A stretch of DNA of 64,000 nt from PALSA-894 sp034669145 (GTDB lineage: Bacteria > Pseudomonadota > Alphaproteobacteria > Rhizobiales > Xanthobacteraceae): positions 30,670 through 94,669 of the forward strand of contig JAXDNY010000174.1 of assembly GCA_034669145.1 (NCBI GenBank), read 5' to 3'. Numbering within the stretch: position 1 is the stretch's first letter; every line of letters begins with the position of its first letter. This document shows, piece by piece, positions 42,274 to 50,933 of the stretch. The notes below the pieces were generated by a model. The model was not told where the DNA came from. It worked only from the letters and a program-made list of their open reading frames with translations, and did no database searches. The translations under genes were made by a program, and so were the position numbers.

Positions 42274-43476
42274 TTAATACGACCGCTCCATCCCGAGCAC
42301 GTGCTGGCCGAGATACGCCAGCACGAGGTTCGTGGACACCGGGGCGATCTGGTAGAGCCGCACCTCGCGCCACTTGCGCTCGATGTCGTACTCCTTCGCA
42401 TACGAAAATCCGCCGTGCGTCTGCATCGCGGCTTCGGCGGCTTTCCAGCAGGCTTCCGAGGCGAGCAGCTTCGCCATGTTGGCATCCGCGCCGCACGGCG
42501 CGTTCGCGTCGAATAGCGCGGCGGCGCGGCGGCACATCATGTCGGCGGCCTCGAGCTCCGCATAGGCGCGCGCGAGCGGAAACTGCACGCCCTGGTTCTT
42601 GCCGATGGTGCGGCCGAACACGACGCGGCTGTTGGCGTAGTCGACCGCTTTCTTGAGGAACCAGCGGCCGTCGCCGACCGCTTCCGATGCGACCAGGATC
42701 CGCTCGGCGTTCATGCCGTCCATGATGTAGGAGAGGCCCTTGCCTTCCTCGCCGATCAGGTTCTCGGCCGGCACTTCGAGATTGTCGAAGAACACTTCCG
42801 TGGTGTTGTGATTCACCATCGCCTTGAGCGGACGGATGTCCATGCCCTTGCCGCGCGACTCGCGGATGTCGACCAGAAATACCGACAGACCCTCGGATCG
42901 CTTCTTCACCTCCTCGACCGGCGTGGTGCGCGCGAGCAGCAGCATGAGATCGGAGTGCAGTGCGCGCGAGGTCCACACCTTCTGCCCGCTCACCACATAG
43001 CGGTCGTTGCCCTTTTTCACGGCGCGGGTCTTCAGCTTGGTGGTGTCGGAGCCGGTGGTCGGCTCGGTCACGCCGAAGGCCTGCAGGCGCAACTCGCCGC
43101 GCGCGATGCCCGGCAGATAACGCTGCTTCTGTTCAGCGTTGCCGTGCCGCAGCAGCGTACCCATGATGTACATCTGCGCGTGGCACTGCGTCGCGGTGCA
43201 GCCCGCGATGTTGATCTCTTCCAGGATCGCGGCAGCCGCGCGGATCGGCAGGCCGGCGCCGCCGTATTCCTGCGGGATCAGCGCCGCGAGATATCCGCCG
43301 GCCGTGAGATCGGTGATCAGTTCGGTCGGATAGGCCGAGCGATCTTCAAGGTCGCGCCAGTACGCGCCGGGATATTTGGCGCAGATGCGGCGTACCGCGT
43401 CGCGCAGCTCGGGGTAATCCTCACCGAGCTCGAACGAGACCGGCACGCCATCTTTGACGGGGGATTCAATGTTCAT
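42274..43476 (-). CDS. Acyl-CoA dehydrogenase family protein
   Basis: 400 residues with the acyl-CoA dehydrogenase domain order: N-terminal helical, middle beta (FGVTEPTTGSDTTKLKTRA and the VVSGQKVWTSRA FAD-binding strand), C-terminal helical (ERILVASEAVGDGRWFLKKA, then QTHGGFSYAKEYDIERKWRE). Flavoenzymes of this family oxidise acyl-CoAs to enoyl-CoAs. The usual catalytic YEGT near the end reads YQIAPVSTN here, so the base must be elsewhere or the chemistry differs. It lies downstream of an HMG-CoA-lyase-like gene, perhaps in branched-chain or terpenoid acid degradation. Confidence 0.88.
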   Translation of the reverse strand: MNIESPVKDGVPVSFELGEDYPELRDAVRRICAKYPGAYWRDLEDRSAYPTELITDLTAGGYLAALIPQEYGGAGLPIRAAAAILEEINIAGCTATQCHAQMYIMGTLLRHGNAEQKQRYLPGIARGELRLQAFGVTEPTTGSDTTKLKTRAVKKGNDRYVVSGQKVWTSRALHSDLMLLLARTTPVEEVKKRSEGLSVFLVDIRESRGKGMDIRPLKAMVNHNTTEVFFDNLEVPAENLIGEEGKGLSYIMDGMNAERILVASEAVGDGRWFLKKAVDYANSRVVFGRTIGKNQGVQFPLARAYAELEAADMMCRRAAALFDANAPCGADANMAKLLASEACWKAAEAAMQTHGGFSYAKEYDIERKWREVRLYQIAPVSTNLVLAYLGQHVLGMERSY

Positions 43477-43489
43477 CCGGTATCCCTAC

Positions 43490-43595
43490 CTGTCATCCCG
43501 GCCGAGCGAAGCGAGAGCCGGGATCCATCGAGCAACAACACAATGCGGTGTTTACTGGATCCCGGCTCGCGCCTTCGGCGCGTCCGGGATGACAG
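43490..43595. repeat. Intergenic palindromic repeat, GTCATCCCGG type
   Basis: CTGTCATCCCGG and CCGGGATGACAG bound a 106-base element with internal palindromes (GGATCCATCGAG...TGGATCCCGG). A second member is at 50798-50919. Such elements are dispersed in Bradyrhizobium-like genomes. Confidence 0.8.
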
Positions 43596-43602
43596 CCGGT
43601 GA

Positions 43603-44547
43603 CTACGCCGCCTTGCGGGCGTCGGCATAGGAGAACCCTTTCGGCAGGCCGGCCTTCGCCATCTGCCCGTAGAGCGCTTCGTTCGGCAGCGCTTGGCTGA
43701 CGGTCTCGCGCGCCTTGATCAGTTTCTCCAGGTCGATGCCGGTGTTGAAGCCGAGCGATTCCGCGAGAAACACCACGTCCTCGGTGACAATGTTGCCGGT
43801 TGCGCCCGGCGCGAACGGGCAGCCGCCGAGTCCGCACAGCGAGGCATCGAAGTGGCGCACGCCGACGTCGATCGCGGCCGCGACATTCGCGATGCCGAGC
43901 CCGCGCGTGTCGTGGAAGTGCGCGGCGAGCACGAAGCCGGGACCTATCGCCTTGCGCACGCGGGTGAACAGCGTGCGGATCGCATTCGGATTGCCGAAGC
44001 CGACCGTGTCGGCGAGCGCGATCTCGTCGACGCCGATCGCCGCGACCTTCTCGGCGAACTGCACCACACGGTCGTGCGGCACGTTGCCTTCCAGCGTGCA
44101 GCCGAACGACGTGGCAAGCCCGCACAACAGCCGCGGGCGCTTGTCGGCCGGGATGGTTTTCAGAAAGTCAGCGATGCGCTGCAGGTCCGCAAGCGAGTCC
44201 GCGGTCGAGCGGCGCACGTTGTTGAGATTGTGGCTCTCGCTCACCGACACCACGTAATCGAGCCGGTGCACGCCGAGCGCGGCGCCGCGTTCGGCGCCCT
44301 TCATGTTCGGCATCAGCGCCGCCACGGTCAGCCCGGGAATGCCGAGCGCGCGCTTCGTCACCTCCTCGGCGTCGGCGAATTGCGGCAGCAGCTTCGGCGG
44401 CACGAACGAACACACCTCGATGTCGCGCACGCCGGCCGCGACCTCGGCCTTGATCCAGGCAAGCTTCAGGTCGGTCGGCACCACCGTCTTGATGTTCTGG
44501 ATGCCGTCGCGCAGGCCGACCTCGCGCACCTCGATGAATTCGGCCAT
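43603..44547 (-). CDS. Hydroxymethylglutaryl-CoA lyase family protein
   Basis: 314 residues. REVGLRDGIQ at the start, ETC-like metal sites, AAHFHDTRGLGIANV (divalent-metal histidines) and the flexible loop GLGGCPFAPGATGNIVTEDV with the catalytic cysteine match HMG-CoA lyase, which cleaves 3-hydroxy-3-methylglutaryl-CoA to acetyl-CoA and acetoacetate. Probably transcribed with the acyl-CoA dehydrogenase. Related lyases for other beta-hydroxyacyl-CoAs share these motifs, so the substrate is not certain. Confidence 0.88.
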   Translation of the reverse strand: MAEFIEVREVGLRDGIQNIKTVVPTDLKLAWIKAEVAAGVRDIEVCSFVPPKLLPQFADAEEVTKRALGIPGLTVAALMPNMKGAERGAALGVHRLDYVVSVSESHNLNNVRRSTADSLADLQRIADFLKTIPADKRPRLLCGLATSFGCTLEGNVPHDRVVQFAEKVAAIGVDEIALADTVGFGNPNAIRTLFTRVRKAIGPGFVLAAHFHDTRGLGIANVAAAIDVGVRHFDASLCGLGGCPFAPGATGNIVTEDVVFLAESLGFNTGIDLEKLIKARETVSQALPNEALYGQMAKAGLPKGFSYADARKAA

Positions 44548-44624
44548 GGCGTTCTCCTCGGGCTCGTCGCGGTTTGCTTGGGGCAGGCGCAGACGCTAAC
44601 GAATGTGGCGCGGAGCGTCAAAGA

Positions 44625-46139
44625 ATGCCAGCCATGACTACCGGGAACCCCTGGACGGGCGCATTGCGCGGTTTTGCGCAATTGGGCGAGCGCGTGGCGG
44701 TGGCTTCACGCGGGCGCACGCTCAGCTATGCGGAACTCACCGCGCAGGCCAAGGCCGTGTGTGGCGCCGTTCTGGAGGCAGGTGCCCAGCCGGGCGAACC
44801 GGTCGCCATCGTGGCGCGCAACGGGCCGGGCGTGGTGGCCGCAAGCTATGGCGTGATGGCGAGCGGCGCGGCCGAATTCGTGGTCGATCTGAATCTCGGG
44901 CCGGACGACATCGCCTACGCGATGCGGATCTTGCGTGTGCGGCGCGCCGTAGTCGAGCGCAATGAGTTGCCGCGCGTTGCGCCGCTCGGGCTCGACGTAC
45001 TGGTGCTGGAGGATATTCTGGCGCGCCCTCCCGGGGAGTTCGCCGCACCATTCGATCCGCACGCCTGGGGCAAGGCGATCATGACCTCGGGCACCACCGG
45101 CCGCCCGAAGGCGATCGTCCACCGTCACGACCGCCGCTGGATCGCTCATGAGCTGCTGCGCGCGCACCTGCCGTTCGTGCCGGGCGCGAACGACCGCGTG
45201 CTGTTGATGAACGCGTATTCGCACGGGGTGGCGCTGCTCGCCGCCACGTGGTTCGAGCATGGCGCGTCGGTTGAGCTGATCGGCGGCGTGGATGTGGCCT
45301 ATGCGGACGAACTGTTTGCGCGCGGCGAACTCACGGCCCTATTCGCGCCGCCGACCGTGCTGGCGAAGCTGGTGGATGGCACACGGCACAAGCGCATCGA
45401 CGGCATCAAGTGCATCTTCTGCGGGACCGCGACCTTGCAGCCCGCGCTCTATCGGGCCGCCACCGCGCTGTTCGGGCCGGTGATCCGCGTCACCTACGGC
45501 AAATCGGAGATGTTCAATCCGATCACCGTGCTGGAAATGAGCGAGGCCGCCGACTACTACCGCGATCTCGTCACCCTCGATGCCGTCTGCCTCGGCTCGC
45601 CGGCGCGCGGCGTCGAAGTGGAAATCCGCAACGAGGCGGGCCGCGCCTGCGCAACAGGCGAACACGGCGAAATCCATCTGCGCAGTCCGCACATGATGAT
45701 CGGCCACGTGGACGCGCAGGGCTTTCACAGACTGCCGGACGGCGATTTCCACGCAACCGGCGATCTCGGCACTCTCGACGCGCGCGGGCGGCTGTTCCTC
45801 GCCGGCCGCGCGCACGACGTGATGAAGACCGGAGGCTACAAGATCTATCCGGAAGAAATCGAGCGCGTGCTCCCGGAGGGAGTCGTGGTCGTCGGCATTC
45901 CGTCGGCGCACTGGGGCGAGGTGATCGTCGCGGTGTCGGAGGGCGGCGCCGATGTGACGCAGGCGGTTGGCGACGCGACGGGCGGACTCGCGCGTTACAA
46001 GCAGCCGCGCGCCTGCCTCACGATCGAATCCATTCCGCGCAGCCTGCAAGGCAAGGTGCAGCGTGCCCGGGTGCGCGAACTTGTGCTCGCGCGCTACGCG
46101 ATGATCGATGGGCCATATCCGAAGTTCGAGCGGCGCTGA
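44625..46139 (+). CDS. AMP-dependent acyl-CoA synthetase
   Basis: 504 residues from the ATG at 44625 (GGAG nine bases upstream; ATG at 44634 also possible). The ANL-superfamily core has IMTSGTTGRPKAIVHRH (phosphate loop), VTYGKSEMFNP (a variant of the YGxTE motif), DFHATGDLGTLDARGRLFLA and the C-terminal hinge and lysine (RAHDVMKTGGYKIYPEEIE, SLQGKVQRA). It activates a carboxylic acid to its CoA thioester. Divergent from the lyase gene with only 77 bases between. The substrate is probably an acid imported by the following binding proteins. Confidence 0.88.
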   Translation: MPAMTTGNPWTGALRGFAQLGERVAVASRGRTLSYAELTAQAKAVCGAVLEAGAQPGEPVAIVARNGPGVVAASYGVMASGAAEFVVDLNLGPDDIAYAMRILRVRRAVVERNELPRVAPLGLDVLVLEDILARPPGEFAAPFDPHAWGKAIMTSGTTGRPKAIVHRHDRRWIAHELLRAHLPFVPGANDRVLLMNAYSHGVALLAATWFEHGASVELIGGVDVAYADELFARGELTALFAPPTVLAKLVDGTRHKRIDGIKCIFCGTATLQPALYRAATALFGPVIRVTYGKSEMFNPITVLEMSEAADYYRDLVTLDAVCLGSPARGVEVEIRNEAGRACATGEHGEIHLRSPHMMIGHVDAQGFHRLPDGDFHATGDLGTLDARGRLFLAGRAHDVMKTGGYKIYPEEIERVLPEGVVVVGIPSAHWGEVIVAVSEGGADVTQAVGDATGGLARYKQPRACLTIESIPRSLQGKVQRARVRELVLARYAMIDGPYPKFERR

Positions 46140-46212
46140 CGCACTTGCCCGGTGACAAGCGACTCTCTAGCCTTCCTCGACAACAAACAACACTTGGGCT
46201 TGAGGAGACGTC

Positions 46213-47214
46213 ATGAAGCGATCTATCGTCATTCTGTTGACCGCCGGGTTTGCGCAAGCGTTTGCGGCTGCGGCTTCCGCGCAGGAGATCCGCATCGCGC
46301 GCCAGTTCTCCATGGGCTACCTGCAGTTCAACGTCATGGAGCACGAGAAGCTTCTGGAGAAACACGGCGCCGCGCTCGGCCTGAAGGACGTGAAGATCAG
46401 CTGGTCGACCTTCAACGGCCCGAACGCCATGAACGACGCGCTGATCTCCGACTCGGTCGACATCGTGGCGGGCGGCGTGCCGGGGCTGCTGACGCTGTGG
46501 AACCGCACCAAGGGCACGGCGAACGAAGTGCGCGGCATCTCGGCGCTGACCTCGCAGCCGTTCCTGCTCAACACGCGCAGCGATAATATCAAATCGATCG
46601 CCGACCTGAAGGATTCCGACCGCATCGCGCTGCCGGCCGTGAAGGTTTCGGTGCAGGCGGTCGCGCTGCAGATGGCCGCCGCGAAACTGCATGGTCAGGC
46701 CAGCTACGGCAAATACGACGCGCTGACGGTCTCGATGTCGCCGCCGGACGCCACCATCGCGCTGCTCTCCGGCTCCGGCGAGGTCAACAATGTGTTCAGC
46801 GTGCCGCCGTTCCAGCAGCAGCAACTGGAGAAGCCCGGCGTCCGCACGATCCTGAATTCCTTCGATATCATGGACGGCCCGCACACCTTCACGGTGGCGT
46901 GGACCTCGGCGCGCTTCCGCGACAGGAATCCGGTGCTCTACAAGGCGCTGATCGCGGCGCTGAAAGAAGCGACCGAGATCGTCGACAGGGATCGCGCGAA
47001 AGCCGCCGGCTACTGGATCAAGGACGTGAACTCCAAACTGCCGCTCGACAAGGTGACGGCGGTGGTGTCCGGCCCGCAAGTGCGCTGGACCATGGCGCCG
47101 GAGAATTCGATGAAGTTCGCGGCCTTCATGGCGAGCGTCGGCTCGCTGAAGGAAGCGCCGAAGTCGTGGAAGGACCTGTTCTTTCCCGAAGTGCATGATC
47201 TCAACGGGAGTTGA
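46213..47214 (+). CDS. Periplasmic solute-binding protein (NitT/TauT-like)
   Basis: 333 residues with a signal peptide (MKRSIVILLTAGFAQAFAAA ending ASAQE). The type 2 periplasmic binding fold of the ABC nitrate/sulfonate/taurine-like family is indicated by SDSVDIVAGGVPGLL, SIADLKDSDRIALP and the C-terminal domain arrangement. Downstream of a CoA ligase and followed 3 bases later by a Bug-type binding protein. No permease or ATPase for it is adjacent, so it may serve a transporter encoded elsewhere. Confidence 0.8.
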   Translation: MKRSIVILLTAGFAQAFAAAASAQEIRIARQFSMGYLQFNVMEHEKLLEKHGAALGLKDVKISWSTFNGPNAMNDALISDSVDIVAGGVPGLLTLWNRTKGTANEVRGISALTSQPFLLNTRSDNIKSIADLKDSDRIALPAVKVSVQAVALQMAAAKLHGQASYGKYDALTVSMSPPDATIALLSGSGEVNNVFSVPPFQQQQLEKPGVRTILNSFDIMDGPHTFTVAWTSARFRDRNPVLYKALIAALKEATEIVDRDRAKAAGYWIKDVNSKLPLDKVTAVVSGPQVRWTMAPENSMKFAAFMASVGSLKEAPKSWKDLFFPEVHDLNGS

Positions 47215-47217
47215 TCC

Positions 47218-48189
47218 GTGAAAGCATTCCTTGCGGCGGCGCTTGCGTTCTGTCTCGCGCCATTCGCGGCGCACGCGCAATCGGCCGACAAATATCCCGA
47301 GAAGCCGATCCGCATCGTCGTGCCGTTCGCGCCGGGGGGCTCGGTCGATACGCTCGGGCGGCTGCTTGCGCAGCGCATGCAGGAGAACTGGGGCCAGACG
47401 GTCGTGATCGAGAACCGCCCCGGCGCTGCGAACATGATCGGCACGCAGTCGGTCGCGACCGCGCCGCCGGACGGTTACACGCTGGTCATCGTTGTGAGCA
47501 CGCACGCCACCAACACGGCATTGCAGGCCAGAGTGCCCTACGACGCGTTCAAGGATTTTGAACCGATCGCGCTGCTCGCCCGCACACCGGTCGTGCTCTA
47601 CGCGCATCCCTCGTTCCCGGCGACCGATCTCAAGTCGCTGATCGAGATCGGCAAGGCGAAAACGCACAAGCTCAATTTCGGCTCGGGCGGCGTCGGCACC
47701 ATGACGCATCTCGTCGGCGAAGTGATGAAGATCAACGCCGACATCGAGATGCTGCACATCGTCTATCGCGGCGGAACGCCCGCGCTCAACGACCTGCTCG
47801 CCGGGCATCTGCCGCTGCAGTTTGCGACCGTCGCGCAGGCGCTGCCGCAATACAAGGCAGGACAGTTGCGCGCGCTCGGCATCTCGTCGGAGCAGCGCTA
47901 CCCGTCGGTGCCCGAGATTCCCACGTTCAAGGAACAGGGCATGGATCTGGTGGCGAACGAATGGTACGGCCTGCTCGCGCCCGCCGGGACTCCGAAGCCG
48001 ATCATCGCCAAGCTGAATGCCGAGATGAAGCGCATCATGGCGCTGCCCAACATGGGCGACCGCCTCGCCGCGATCGAGTTGATGGCCACGACGCCGGAGG
48101 AACTCGATGCGTTCATCCGCACCGAGACCGAGCGTTGGGGTGCGGTGATCCGGAAGCTGGGCTTAAGGGCGACGGAGACGTCGCCTTGA
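47218..48189 (+). CDS. Bug-type (TctC) solute-binding protein
   Basis: 323 residues, GTG start directly after the previous stop. Signal peptide (VKAFLAAALAFCLAPFAAHA), then the Bug hallmarks: YPEKPIRIVVPFAPGGSVDT, IENRPGAANMIGT, VAGGVP-like YRGGTPALNDLLAGHL and PAGTPKPIIAKLNAEM. Binds carboxylates for tripartite tricarboxylate transporters. No TctAB membrane genes are adjacent, as is usual for the many solitary Bug proteins in this lineage. Confidence 0.9.
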   Translation: MKAFLAAALAFCLAPFAAHAQSADKYPEKPIRIVVPFAPGGSVDTLGRLLAQRMQENWGQTVVIENRPGAANMIGTQSVATAPPDGYTLVIVVSTHATNTALQARVPYDAFKDFEPIALLARTPVVLYAHPSFPATDLKSLIEIGKAKTHKLNFGSGGVGTMTHLVGEVMKINADIEMLHIVYRGGTPALNDLLAGHLPLQFATVAQALPQYKAGQLRALGISSEQRYPSVPEIPTFKEQGMDLVANEWYGLLAPAGTPKPIIAKLNAEMKRIMALPNMGDRLAAIELMATTPEELDAFIRTETERWGAVIRKLGLRATETSP

Positions 48190-48198
48190 GGGGCCACC

Positions 48199-48326
48199 GT
48201 GTCCCGGGCGCAGCGCAGCATGGAACGGTGCGCTGCTGACCCGGGACCCCGGTTTCTTCAAAGCAAATAACCGGGGTCCCGCATCTGCGATGCACCGCGA
48301 AGTGCGCTGCATCGCGTGCGGGACAC
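48199..48326. repeat. Intergenic palindromic repeat, GTGTCCCG type
   Basis: GTGTCCCG and CGGGACAC bound nested palindromes (CCGGGACCCCGGT...ACCGGGGTCCCG). It fills the space between convergent genes and could terminate both. It is a different family from the GTCATCCCGG and CCTCATCC elements. Confidence 0.7.
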
Positions 48327-48330
48327 AGGA

Positions 48331-49080
48331 TCACAAAATCTGATCCAGAAACTGGCGCGTTCTTGGATCGCGCGGGCTGGCGAAAAACTGCTTCGGCGGC
48401 GCGTGCTCGACCAATAGGCCGCCGTCGGTGAAATAGACCTGATGGGCGACCTCGCGCGCGAAGCCCATTTCGTGCGTCACGATCATGCAGGTCATGCCGT
48501 CCTCGGCGAGTTCGCGGATCGTGACCAGCACGCCCTTCACGGTCTCGGGATCGAGCGCGGCGGTCACCTCATCGAACAGCATCACGTCCGGATTCATCGC
48601 GAGCGAGCGCGCAATCGCGATGCGCTGCTGCTGGCCGCCGGACAATTCGCCCGGATAGGCGTGCTCCTTCCCCTGCAGCCGCACCTTGGCGATCAGCGCG
48701 AGTGCTTGGCGCTCGACTTCCTGTTTGTCACGCTTGAGCACATGCACCGGCGCCATCATGACGTTTTCCAGCGCGGTCTTGTGCGGGAACAGATTGTACT
48801 GCTGGAACACCATGCCGACCTTGCGGCGCAGCGCGAGCTTGTCGAGTTTCGGGTCGTTCACCTCTTGGCCTTCGACCAGGATCGATCCCTTCTCGATCGG
48901 CACCAGCGCGTTGACGCAGCGGAGCAGCGTGGACTTGCCCGAGCCGGACGGGCCGATGATGCAGACCACCTCGCCCTTCATCACCTCCATCGAGACGCCC
49001 TTGAGCACTTCGTTGCCGCCGAACGTCTTGTGCACGTCGGCAAGGCGCACCAGCGGCTGGTCGGGAGTCCAAACCATCAT
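48331..49080 (-). CDS. Amino acid ABC transporter ATP-binding protein
   Basis: 249 residues. Walker A GPSGSGKST (43-51), Q-loop VFQQYNLFPH, signature LSGGQQQRIAIARSL (147-161), Walker B VMLFDEV and a D-loop (ALDPE). Closest in type to GlnQ/HisP-like polar amino acid ATPases. The ATG at 49080 overlaps the stop of the permease. Last gene of an operon of binding protein, two permeases and ATPase. Confidence 0.93.
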   Translation of the reverse strand: MMVWTPDQPLVRLADVHKTFGGNEVLKGVSMEVMKGEVVCIIGPSGSGKSTLLRCVNALVPIEKGSILVEGQEVNDPKLDKLALRRKVGMVFQQYNLFPHKTALENVMMAPVHVLKRDKQEVERQALALIAKVRLQGKEHAYPGELSGGQQQRIAIARSLAMNPDVMLFDEVTAALDPETVKGVLVTIRELAEDGMTCMIVTHEMGFAREVAHQVYFTDGGLLVEHAPPKQFFASPRDPRTRQFLDQIL

Positions 49081-50042
49081 TTCACCGCGAAGCGCGTTTC
49101 CAGCGCGAGCGTCGCGCGCGCGATCGGATAGCAATAGAGGAAGAACCACAGCAGCAGGTACAGATACATCGGCACCAGCAAATCCGTGCGCGCCTCCGCT
49201 GACAGAATATCGCCGGTCAGGGTCATTGCCTCGCTCACCCCGACCACGGAGGTGAGCGGCGTCGCGACGGTGAGGATCGCATACAGGTTCATCCACGGCG
49301 GCGTCATGCGCTTGATGCATTGCGGCAGGATGACCATGCGCAACGTCTGCCAGCGCGACATCGCAACCGACTCGGCCGCCTCCCACTGGCCGAACGGAAT
49401 CGAGCGCACCGCGCCGCGCACCAGTTCGGACACGTTGGCCATCACCGGCAGCGACAGCCCGATGGTGGATTTCAGCCAGCCGGGCAGCGGCACGATGGTG
49501 CCGCCGATGTTCACCTCGAACGGCAGCAGCAGCATGCAGTAGAACAGCAGCACCAGCCACGGCGAGTTGCGGAAGAACTGCGTGACGAACCACGACGACG
49601 TGCGCACCGGCAGCAGCAACGAGACTTGCGCCAAACCCAGCGGCACGCCGATCACCGTGCCGATCGCCATCGCGAGGAAGCTCATCGCGATGTTGAGCGC
49701 GAAGCCCTGCGCGAGCAGCGGCGTCCATTTCAGGATCGTCGCGACGATGCCCGGTTGCCCGGAGCTTTGCGCCTGCGCCTCGCCGATCCCGACCGCCAAG
49801 GCGAGCGCAACGACAAGTGCTGCGCCATGCCATGCGTTGATGCGCCACGGCTCCGCCGCGCCGACGCGGAACGGTTTTAGAACCGGAAGATCGGTGGTGC
49901 CCCGCACTCGGTCGGCTCCCCTCCCCCTTGCGGGGAGGGGTTGGGGGTCAGCGTGGAGCGCGACAACGCCGACCCCCCTCCCTAACCCTCCCCCGCAAGG
50001 GGGGAGGGAACCCACCTGCGTATGCGGCCCGAGAATCGTCAT
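49077..50042 (-). CDS. Polar amino acid ABC permease, N-terminus carrying a repeat
   Basis: 321 residues; the ATG overlaps the previous stop (ATGA). The C-terminal 220 residues are a HisM/GlnP-type permease (FALNIAMSFLAMAIGTVIGV..., FFRNSPWLVLLFYCMLLL and an EAA loop EAAESVAMSRWQTLRMVILP). The first 70 residues are unusual: a GC-rich palindromic element (49916-50008, 93 bases) is read in frame after nine codons. A hydrophobic segment follows (AALVVALALAVGIGEAQA, signal-like). Translation from 50042 is supported by the overlap. Confidence 0.85.
   Translation of the reverse strand: MTILGPHTQVGSLPPCGGGLGRGVGVVALHADPQPLPARGRGADRVRGTTDLPVLKPFRVGAAEPWRINAWHGAALVVALALAVGIGEAQAQSSGQPGIVATILKWTPLLAQGFALNIAMSFLAMAIGTVIGVPLGLAQVSLLLPVRTSSWFVTQFFRNSPWLVLLFYCMLLLPFEVNIGGTIVPLPGWLKSTIGLSLPVMANVSELVRGAVRSIPFGQWEAAESVAMSRWQTLRMVILPQCIKRMTPPWMNLYAILTVATPLTSVVGVSEAMTLTGDILSAEARTDLLVPMYLYLLLWFFLYCYPIARATLALETRFAVK
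49916..50008. repeat. CTCCCCCTTGCGGGG-type palindromic repeat inside a gene
   Basis: CTCCCCTCCCCCTTGCGGGG near 49916 is mirrored by CCCCGCAAGGGGGGAGGG ending at 50008. Such elements are normally intergenic in this lineage; here it lies in frame within the N-terminal coding region of the permease. Confidence 0.75.
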
Positions 50043-50791
50043 ACCGAGGTGTATCCCGGAATGCGCAGCGCCCGCTCCCAGCGGCCCATCACCCAGACCA
50101 GAATGCCGACGAGCGAGACGTAAGTGATCAGCAGCACGTTCATCATCTCAGGTACATTCGACTCGTCGGACCAGATCTGGTTTGCGACGTACAGCATCTC
50201 CGGCACCGCGATCGCATAGGCGATGGTGGTGGTCTTGATCAGGTTGACCAGATTGTTGTTGAGCGCCGGCAGGCTGATGCGGAACGCGAGCGGCAGGATC
50301 ACGAAGATATAGGCCCTCAGCCGCGAGTAGCCGAGGCTTTCGGCGGCTTCGAGCGTCTCGCGCGGCACCGCCTCGATGCCGGCGCGAAAAATCTCCACGT
50401 TGAAGGCGCCCGCGTAGAACGACAGGCAGATCGCCGCCCAGGTGAAGTTCGACACGATCGGCACCGACATGCCGGTGCCGGTGGAGATCTTCAGGTAGGA
50501 GCCGAGCGCGAAGTAAAAGAAATAAAGCTGCACCAGCGGCGGCGTGTTGCGGAAGAACTGGATATAGCCCTGTGTGATCAGGCGCAGCGCGCGCAGCCGC
50601 GAGCCTTGAATCCATGCGCCGACCACGCCGATGACGACGCTCGCCACCAGGCACACCGCCATCAGGCGGACCGACGTCAGGAAGCCGTTGAAGAAGCGCG
50701 CGCGGTCGAAGGCGTCGTAGAAGATGGTGAGCTTGATTCCGGATGTCTCATGGAGCACCCGGAACCAGTCCCAGAGCGGTTGGAGGTCCAT
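50039..50791 (-). CDS. Polar amino acid ABC permease
   Basis: 250 residues from the ATG at 50791 (a start at 50803 lies inside a palindromic repeat and is less likely). Membrane helices and the permease loop EAAESLGYSRLRAYIFVILP identify a HisQ/GltJ-like inner-membrane subunit; YIQFFRNTPPLVQLYFFYF is the family's conserved segment. Overlaps the next permease by four bases. Confidence 0.9.
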   Translation of the reverse strand: MDLQPLWDWFRVLHETSGIKLTIFYDAFDRARFFNGFLTSVRLMAVCLVASVVIGVVGAWIQGSRLRALRLITQGYIQFFRNTPPLVQLYFFYFALGSYLKISTGTGMSVPIVSNFTWAAICLSFYAGAFNVEIFRAGIEAVPRETLEAAESLGYSRLRAYIFVILPLAFRISLPALNNNLVNLIKTTTIAYAIAVPEMLYVANQIWSDESNVPEMMNVLLITYVSLVGILVWVMGRWERALRIPGYTSV

Positions 50792-50797
50792 CTCAGG

Positions 50798-50919
50798 TGT
50801 CATCCCGGGCGGCGCGCGAAGCGAGCCGATCCGGGATCCATGTATCGGCGCGCTCCGCTATCCATTTTAGCGCGGGCAGCATGGATCCCGGCTCTCGCTT
50901 CGCTCGGCCGGGATGACAG
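50798..50919. repeat. Intergenic palindromic repeat, GTCATCCCGG type
   Basis: TGTCATCCCGG at one end and CCGGGATGACAG at the other, with internal ATCCGGGATCCAT and ATGGATCCCGG. Same family as 43490-43595. It separates the binding-protein gene from the permeases and may act on the mRNA. Confidence 0.8.
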
Positions 50920-50933
50920 CACGCACGGAAGCC

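Noticed and set aside
48331..49848. Long minus-strand frame fusing an Arg-rich N-terminus to the ABC ATPase
   Set aside because: The N-terminal 250 codons overlap the permease gene in another frame; the ATPase starts at 49080 with an ATGA overlap.
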